NCBI RefSeq assembly: GCF_900114845.1 | Contig: NZ_FOUK01000002.1 | Location: 124,001-188,000, forward strand | Direction: 5' to 3' | DNA length: 64,000 bases | Origin: Pimelobacter simplex | GTDB lineage: Bacteria > Actinomycetota > Actinomycetes > Propionibacteriales > Nocardioidaceae | Shown here: piece by piece, positions 59,229 to 64,000 of the stretch | Numbering within the stretch: position 1 is the stretch's first letter | Layout: each line of letters opens with the position of its first letter | The notes under the pieces: generated by a model | Told to the model about the DNA's origin: nothing | The model's input: only the letters and a program-made list of their open reading frames with translations | The model's database searches: none | Position numbers and translations under genes: made by a program

Positions 59229-60485
59229 GTGACGACGACCACCCGCCCCGCCGAGTCGCGGCTGATCCGGCTGCTGCGCAGCAGCGCCGGCATCGCCATC
59301 GCGATCGCGGCGATGAACGTCGGCACCTACGCCTTCCAGATCGTCTCCGCCCGCCTGCTCGGCCCCGGCCAGTACGGCGCCGTGGCCGGCATGATGGCGC
59401 TGCTGATGGTGCTCTCGGTGGTCCAGCTCGGCCTCCAGGCCACCTGTGCGCGGCGGATCTCCGCCGACCCGCACGACGTCGCCGTGATCGAGGCGGCGGT
59501 GCTCAAGACCGCCTGGCGCGCGGCCTTCGTCGTCGGCGCGCTCGCCGTCGCCGCGTCGCCGCTCGTGTGGAAGGTGCTGCGGCTCGACGGCCTGCTGCCG
59601 GCACTGCTGCTCGGCCTGGCCGTCGTCCCGACGACGGTGATGGGAGCCCAGGCCGGCGTCCTCCAGGGTGAGCGGCGCTGGCTGCCGCTGAGCCTGGTCT
59701 ACCTCGGCGTCGGCATCCCCCGCGTGCTGATCGGCGCCGCGTTCCTGTTCGCCTGGCGCACCGAGACCAGCGCCATGCTCGGCGTCCTCGTGGCCTCGTG
59801 GGTGCCGGTCCTCGTCGGCGCCTGGGCACTCGGCCGGCACCCCCGCCGCGAGGGCGGTGCCGCCGAGGAGCACACCATCCGGCGCGACGTCCTGCGCGAG
59901 ACCGTCGGCAGCTCGGTGGCCCTCCTCGCGTTCGTCGCGCTCTCGAACCTCGACGTCGTCGTGGCCCGCAGCGGCCTCGGCGAGCACGACGCCGGCCTGT
60001 ACGCCGGCGGACTCATCGTCACCAAGGCCGTGCTCTTCCTGCCGCAGTTCGCCGTCGTCGTCCTGTTCCCATCGATGTCCACCGACGGCGAGAGCCGCGC
60101 GGCCGTGATCAAGGGCCTCGTCTTCCTCTCCGCCCTCGGCGCGGCCTGCATCGGCGCGACGTACCTGCTCTCCGACATCGCACTGGTCTTCATCGGCGGC
60201 AACGAGTACGCCGGCGTCCAGGACGAGCTCTGGCTCTTCGCCGTCCTCGGCGCCCTGCTCGCGCTGCTCCAGCTGCTGGTCTACGCCGGCCTGGCCCGCC
60301 GCGGTGCCGCGACCAAGTACCTCGTCGCCGGCGGCGTCGTCGCGCTCATCGCGCTCGGCTCCCTCGCCACCAGCGTCACCGGCCTGGCGACCACCGTCGC
60401 GGCCGTCGACGCGGCCGTGCTCGTCGTCCTGGTCGTGCTGCAGATGGTCCGGCACCGCTCGGACGCCGAGACCGCCGCCGCCTGA
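59229..60485 (+). CDS. Wzx/MviN-like oligosaccharide flippase family protein
   Basis: The 418 residues have about twelve hydrophobic helices and the polysaccharide-biosynthesis/flippase opening (MNVGTYAFQIVSARLLGPGQYG). Such proteins flip lipid-linked sugars across the membrane. It is divergent from the AftD-like operon and could deliver its glycan precursors; that is inferred from position. GTG 59229 has TAACCT ending six bases upstream, so it is probably leaderless. Confidence 0.85.
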   Translation: MTTTTRPAESRLIRLLRSSAGIAIAIAAMNVGTYAFQIVSARLLGPGQYGAVAGMMALLMVLSVVQLGLQATCARRISADPHDVAVIEAAVLKTAWRAAFVVGALAVAASPLVWKVLRLDGLLPALLLGLAVVPTTVMGAQAGVLQGERRWLPLSLVYLGVGIPRVLIGAAFLFAWRTETSAMLGVLVASWVPVLVGAWALGRHPRREGGAAEEHTIRRDVLRETVGSSVALLAFVALSNLDVVVARSGLGEHDAGLYAGGLIVTKAVLFLPQFAVVVLFPSMSTDGESRAAVIKGLVFLSALGAACIGATYLLSDIALVFIGGNEYAGVQDELWLFAVLGALLALLQLLVYAGLARRGAATKYLVAGGVVALIALGSLATSVTGLATTVAAVDAAVLVVLVVLQMVRHRSDAETAAA

Positions 60486-60507
60486 GCGCGCGGCCGTCCC
60501 GCAGCGG

Positions 60508-63210
60508 TCAGTGCGCGGCCTCGTGCCAGCTGCGGCCGGTGCCGACGGAGACGTCGAGTGGCACGGTCAGCTCGGCCGCGCCCGCCATCTGCTCGCGGAC
60601 CAGCTTCTCGAGGACGTCGGCCTCGCCGGCGGCGACCTCGAACACGAGCTCGTCGTGGACCTGGAGCAGCATCCGTGAGGTCAGCCCCGCCTCGCGCAGG
60701 GCGGCGTCGGTGCGGAGCATGGCGACCTTGATCAGGTCGGCGGCCGAGCCCTGGATGGGCGCGTTGAGCGCCATCCGCTCGGCCGACTCGCGGCGCATCC
60801 GGTTGTCGCTGGTCAGGTCGGGCAGGTAGCGGCGCCGGCCCATGATCGTCTCGGTGAAGCCGGTCCGGCGCGCCTCGTCGACGACGCCGCCGAGGTAGTC
60901 GCGGATGCCGCCGAAGGTCTCGAAGTAGTCGTCCATCAGCCCGCGCGCCTCGCCCGGCTCGATGCCGAGCTGCTGGGAGAGGCCGAAGGCCGACAGGCCG
61001 TAGGCGAGGCCGTAGTTCATCGCCTTGATCTTGGCCCGCATCTCGGGGGTGACCGCGTCGGGCTCGACGTCGAAGACCCGCGAGGCGGTCTCGGCGTGGA
61101 AGTCACGGCCGGAGCGGAACGCCTCGATGAGCAGCTCGTCCTCGGAGAGGTGCGCCATGATCCGCATCTCGATCTGGCTGTAGTCCGCGGTCATGAGCGA
61201 GTCGTAGCCCGCGCCGACGACGAAGCTCTCGCGGATCCGGCGGCCCTCCTCGGTGCGGACCGGGATGTTCTGCAGGTTCGGCTCGGTGCTGGACAGGCGG
61301 CCGGTCGCCGCGATCGTCTGGTGGAACGTGGTGTGGATCCGGCCGTCGGGCTGCACCGTCTTGAGCAGGCCCTCGATGGTCTGGCGCAGACGGATCACCT
61401 CGCGGTGGCGCAGCAGATGGAGCAGGAACGGGTGCTCGGTCTGCACGAACAGGCTCTGCAGCGCGTCGGCGTCGGTGGTGTAGCCGGTCTTGGTGCGCTT
61501 GGTCTTGGGCATGTTGAGCTCGTCGAAGAGCACGACCTGGAGCTGCTTGGGCGAGCCGAGGTTGATCTCCTTGCCGATCACGGCGTACGCCGCCTCGGCC
61601 TCCTTGCGCACCTCGTCGCCGAAGTGCGCCTCGAGGCCCTCGAGGTGCTCGGTGTCGACCGCGATGCCGGTCTGCTCGAGCCCGGCGAGCACGCGCACCA
61701 GCGGTAGCTCGACGTCGGTCAGCAGCCCGCGGCCGCCGGCCTTCTCGACCTCGTCGGCGAGCTCGGCGGACAGGTCGAGCGCGGCGCGCGCCTGGACCAT
61801 CGCGCTGCTCGCGACGCCGCCCTGGTCGGTACCGCCCTCGTCGAAGAGGAGCTCGCCCTGGTCGGGGTCGTCGTTCTGGGTGAGCTCGCGGTGCAGGTAG
61901 CGCAGCGTGAGGTCGGCCAGGTCGTAGGAGCGCTGGTCGGGGGCGACGAGGTAGGCGGCGAGCGCGGTGTCCTCGACGACGCCGGCCAGCGTCCAGCCCT
62001 GCGCGGCGAGCGCGTGCAGCGGGCCCTTGGCGTCGTGGAGCACCTTGGGCTTGGCGGCGTCGGCGAGCCAGCCGGCCACCGCGGCGTCGTCGGCCTGGCT
62101 CATCGCCTCGACGTCGATATAGGCCGCGGTGCCTTCGGCGAGCGCGAACGCCAGCCCGCTCACCCGGCCGGTGCCGCTCCCCCACGAGCCCCGCACGCTG
62201 AGGCCGACCGTCTGGTCGCCCACCGCGTCGAGCCAGCCGGCGACCGCGTCGGGCGCGAGCGTCGTGCCGTCGAGGTCGACGCCGGCCTCGACCGGGATGT
62301 CCTCGGCCGGGGCGACGACGTCGAGGATCCGGGTGCGCAGCTCGCCGCGGAACTCCAGCTCGTCGAGCAGCTCGAGCGCCGCCGCGCGGTCCCACTCGGT
62401 CAGCACCAGGTCGTCCATCGCGACGCCGAGGTCGAGGTCGCGCACGAGCGCGTTGAGCCGCCGGTTGCGGATGACGTCGCCGAGGTGCTCGCGGAACGCC
62501 TCGCCCTTCTTGCCGGTGATCTTGTCGGCCTGGGCGATCACGTTGTCGAGGCCGTCGTAGGTGTTGATCCAGCGCGCGGCGAAGCCGGCCCCCACGCCGG
62601 GGACGCCGGGCAGGTTGTCGGAGGTCTCGCCCACGATCGCGGCGAGCTCGGGGTAGCGGTGCGGCGGGACGCCGTACTTCTCCTCGACGGCGGCGGGCGT
62701 CATGCGCGCCAGGTCGGAGACGCCCCGCATCGGGTAGAGCACGGTCGAGCGCTCGGTGACGAGCTGGAGCGAGTCGCGGTCGCCGGTGAGGATGAGCACC
62801 TCGAGCCCGGCGGTCTCGTCGGCCAGGGCCTGGGTGACGAGCGTGGCGATGATGTCGTCGGCCTCGTAGCCGGGCGCGGTGAGGTACTTGATCGAGAAGG
62901 TGTCGAGCATCCGCTGGATCAGCGGGAGCTGGCTGCTGAACTCACCCGGGGTCTTGTTGCGCTTGGCCTTGTACTCGGAGTACTCCTCGAGCCGGAAGGT
63001 CTGCCGGGAGAGGTCGAAGGCGACCGCCACGTGCGTCGGCTGCTCGTCGCGCAGCACGTTGACGAGCATCGAGGTGAACCCGTAGACCGCATTGGTGTTC
63101 TGCCCGGTCGCGGTCGAGAAGTTCTCCACCGGCAGCGCGAAGAACGCGCGGTAGGCCAGGGAGTGGCCGTCGAGGAGCAGGAGGCGTGGCGGACGGTTCG
63201 GCTCGGTCAC
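60508..63210 (-). CDS. polA: DNA polymerase I
   Basis: The 900 residues contain the 5'-3' exonuclease domain (about 1-290, with YEADDIIATL and GETSDNLPGVPGVG), a middle 3'-5' exonuclease-like domain lacking the DxE pair, hence probably without proofreading, and the family-A polymerase domain with motifs DYSQIEMR, RAKIKAMNYGLAYGLS and VHDELVFEV. It fills gaps in repair and removes RNA primers. The start is GTG 63210, with TAGAGT six bases upstream. The stop converges on the flippase gene with 22 bases between. Confidence 0.95.
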   Translation of the reverse strand: MTEPNRPPRLLLLDGHSLAYRAFFALPVENFSTATGQNTNAVYGFTSMLVNVLRDEQPTHVAVAFDLSRQTFRLEEYSEYKAKRNKTPGEFSSQLPLIQRMLDTFSIKYLTAPGYEADDIIATLVTQALADETAGLEVLILTGDRDSLQLVTERSTVLYPMRGVSDLARMTPAAVEEKYGVPPHRYPELAAIVGETSDNLPGVPGVGAGFAARWINTYDGLDNVIAQADKITGKKGEAFREHLGDVIRNRRLNALVRDLDLGVAMDDLVLTEWDRAAALELLDELEFRGELRTRILDVVAPAEDIPVEAGVDLDGTTLAPDAVAGWLDAVGDQTVGLSVRGSWGSGTGRVSGLAFALAEGTAAYIDVEAMSQADDAAVAGWLADAAKPKVLHDAKGPLHALAAQGWTLAGVVEDTALAAYLVAPDQRSYDLADLTLRYLHRELTQNDDPDQGELLFDEGGTDQGGVASSAMVQARAALDLSAELADEVEKAGGRGLLTDVELPLVRVLAGLEQTGIAVDTEHLEGLEAHFGDEVRKEAEAAYAVIGKEINLGSPKQLQVVLFDELNMPKTKRTKTGYTTDADALQSLFVQTEHPFLLHLLRHREVIRLRQTIEGLLKTVQPDGRIHTTFHQTIAATGRLSSTEPNLQNIPVRTEEGRRIRESFVVGAGYDSLMTADYSQIEMRIMAHLSEDELLIEAFRSGRDFHAETASRVFDVEPDAVTPEMRAKIKAMNYGLAYGLSAFGLSQQLGIEPGEARGLMDDYFETFGGIRDYLGGVVDEARRTGFTETIMGRRRYLPDLTSDNRMRRESAERMALNAPIQGSAADLIKVAMLRTDAALREAGLTSRMLLQVHDELVFEVAAGEADVLEKLVREQMAGAAELTVPLDVSVGTGRSWHEAAH

Positions 63211-63274
63211 CCGGCGACTCTACCGAGGTGGACCGACAGCTCCCGCCACGACGGTGCTCGCTATCGTCGGGGCC

Positions 63275-63700
63275 ATGACCACCGCTGAGGAGATCGCCGA
63301 GTTCGCCCGCGCCAACATGGGCGCCCTCAACGAGCGGATGGGCATCGAGCTCGTCGACGTCACGCCCGACCGCGTCGTCGCGACCATGCCCGTCGAGGGC
63401 AACACCCAGCCCTACGGCCTGCTCCACGGCGGCGCCTCGGTGGTGCTGGCCGAGACGCTCGGCTCGGTCGCCGCGGCGCTCAACGCCGGCCCCGACAGGT
63501 TCGCCGTCGGCGTCGACATCAACGCCACCCACCACCGCTCCGCCACCAAGGGCACCGTCACCGGCGTCGCGACGCCGCTGCACCGCGGCCGGTCGATGGC
63601 GAGCTACGAGATCGTGATCAGCGACGAGGAGGGCCGCCGGGTCTGCACCTCGCGGATCACCTGCGCGCTGCTGGCGCGCGACCCCAACCCCCAGGGCTGA
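63275..63700 (+). CDS. PaaI-like hotdog-fold thioesterase
   Basis: The 141 residues have the hotdog fold with HGGASVVLAETLGS (about 46-59) and the terminal RRVCTSRITCALL block, typical of the PaaI/YdiI thioesterase group that hydrolyses acyl-CoAs. In aromatic or menaquinone pathways such enzymes release acids from CoA esters; none is adjacent. I chose ATG 63275; TATCGT ends seven bases before it, so the mRNA is probably leaderless. It is divergent from polA. Confidence 0.9.
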   Translation: MTTAEEIAEFARANMGALNERMGIELVDVTPDRVVATMPVEGNTQPYGLLHGGASVVLAETLGSVAAALNAGPDRFAVGVDINATHHRSATKGTVTGVATPLHRGRSMASYEIVISDEEGRRVCTSRITCALLARDPNPQG

Positions 63701-63710
63701 GGCGGCGGGC

Positions 63711-64000
63711 TCAGGCCTGCTCGGGGTCGGGCAGCGACAGCCGCTCGGCCCGGCTGCGACGCAGCGAGCGGCGCGCGGCCAGCACCCGGTGCCGGGTGCC
63801 CTCGACGCCGGTCTGCTGGCGCTGCGGCGAGACCCGGCTGCGCAGCAGCGAGGTCGGCGCGATCCGGTACATCACGACCGGCGCCAGGCCCAGCCGCGCC
63901 ATGAACCGGTTGGCCTCGCGCGAGCTGTTGGGCACCGCGGTGACCACGTGCAGGATGCCGTGCTCCTCGGCGAACGCCGTCGCGGCCTCCATCAGCGCGT
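63711..64000 (-). CDS. GNAT family N-acetyltransferase, C-terminal part (cut by window edge)
   Basis: The frame is open to the right edge, so only the C-terminal 96 or so codons are visible. The sequence shows the end of a GNAT fold: ALMEAATAFAEEHGI, NSSREANRFMARLGLAPV, followed by a long basic tail (about 40 residues, Arg-rich) ahead of LPDPEQA. The acetyl-CoA-binding part lies outside the window. Its target cannot be told. Confidence 0.7.
   Translation of the reverse strand, partial: ALMEAATAFAEEHGILHVVTAVPNSSREANRFMARLGLAPVVMYRIAPTSLLRSRVSPQRQQTGVEGTRHRVLAARRSLRRSRAERLSLPDPEQA

Noticed and set aside
55099..59232. A 1377-codon open frame antisense to the AftD-like gene
   Set aside because: High GC makes long antisense frames common; its product is a Gly/Arg/Asp/Val-rich shadow without domains, whereas the minus strand encodes a clear DUF3367 protein.
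60508..63210. Loss of the proofreading motif in DNA polymerase I as a novelty
   Set aside because: Degenerate 3'-5' exonuclease domains are usual in actinobacterial PolA, so this is ordinary.
1..64000. CRISPR array, IS element or prophage
   Set aside because: No regularly spaced repeats, transposase, integrase or phage structural genes were seen on either strand.

Overview
This is about 64 kb of a very high-GC actinobacterial chromosome (roughly 72% G+C by eye). It is gene-dense, with many 4-base ATGA/GTGA overlaps and GTG starts. Actinobacterial marker families (DUF3159, DUF3710, DUF3093, DUF4235, DUF4193, SepH, DUF4192, a DUF3367/AftD-like protein) and the overall look fit a Nocardioides-like member of the Nocardioidaceae; this placement is inference. 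No rRNA, tRNA, CRISPR array, transposase or phage gene was seen.

Layout. 1-4.8 kb: two TrkA/RCK potassium-channel regulators (the first cut by the window edge), then DUF3159, an OB-fold protein, DUF3710 and dUTPase on the minus strand, and DUF3093, DUF4235 and DUF4193; as I recall, this order resembles the ceoB-ceoC-dut-suhB neighbourhood of mycobacteria. 5-16 kb: inositol-monophosphatase-like enzyme, ferrochelatase, MFS transporter, aldonolactone oxidase, YchJ-like protein, the cell-division regulator SepH, a two-domain reductase, a mercaptopyruvate sulfurtransferase and a GCS2-family ligase. 16.4-22.4 kb: DUF4192, DNA polymerase IV, an S9 oligopeptidase and a group-2 sigma factor (sigB) preceded by a SigR/SigE-type promoter.

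22.4-30.1 kb: a 1481-residue secreted Fn3/Cna-B-like protein lies between sigB and coaE. A relic of the coaE 3' end remains beside sigB, which suggests that the large gene arrived between once-adjacent convergent genes. A compact AMP-ligase and an SGNH hydrolase follow. 30.2-42.6 kb: amine catabolism, namely a PucR regulator divergent from gabT-glutamate dehydrogenase-gabD, and later an agmatinase-family ureohydrolase with a flavin amine oxidase. In between are an ECF sigma/VOC/SgcJ operon, serA and a lower-GC HNH-like gene of foreign look.

42.7-64 kb: a GlxA-like regulator, rpsA, two methyltransferases, a short condensation-like protein, then a minus-strand envelope operon (59127 down to 48343). 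That operon encodes an AftD-like giant membrane glycosyltransferase, two further polytopic membrane proteins, a 44-residue membrane peptide, GT2 and GT4 glycosyltransferases and a DUF3068 protein; a Wzx-like flippase is divergent from it. polA, a hotdog thioesterase and a truncated GNAT acetyltransferase close the window.

A recurring signal: about 18 genes on both strands have a TANNNT box ending 6-8 bases before the start codon, the signature of leaderless transcription.
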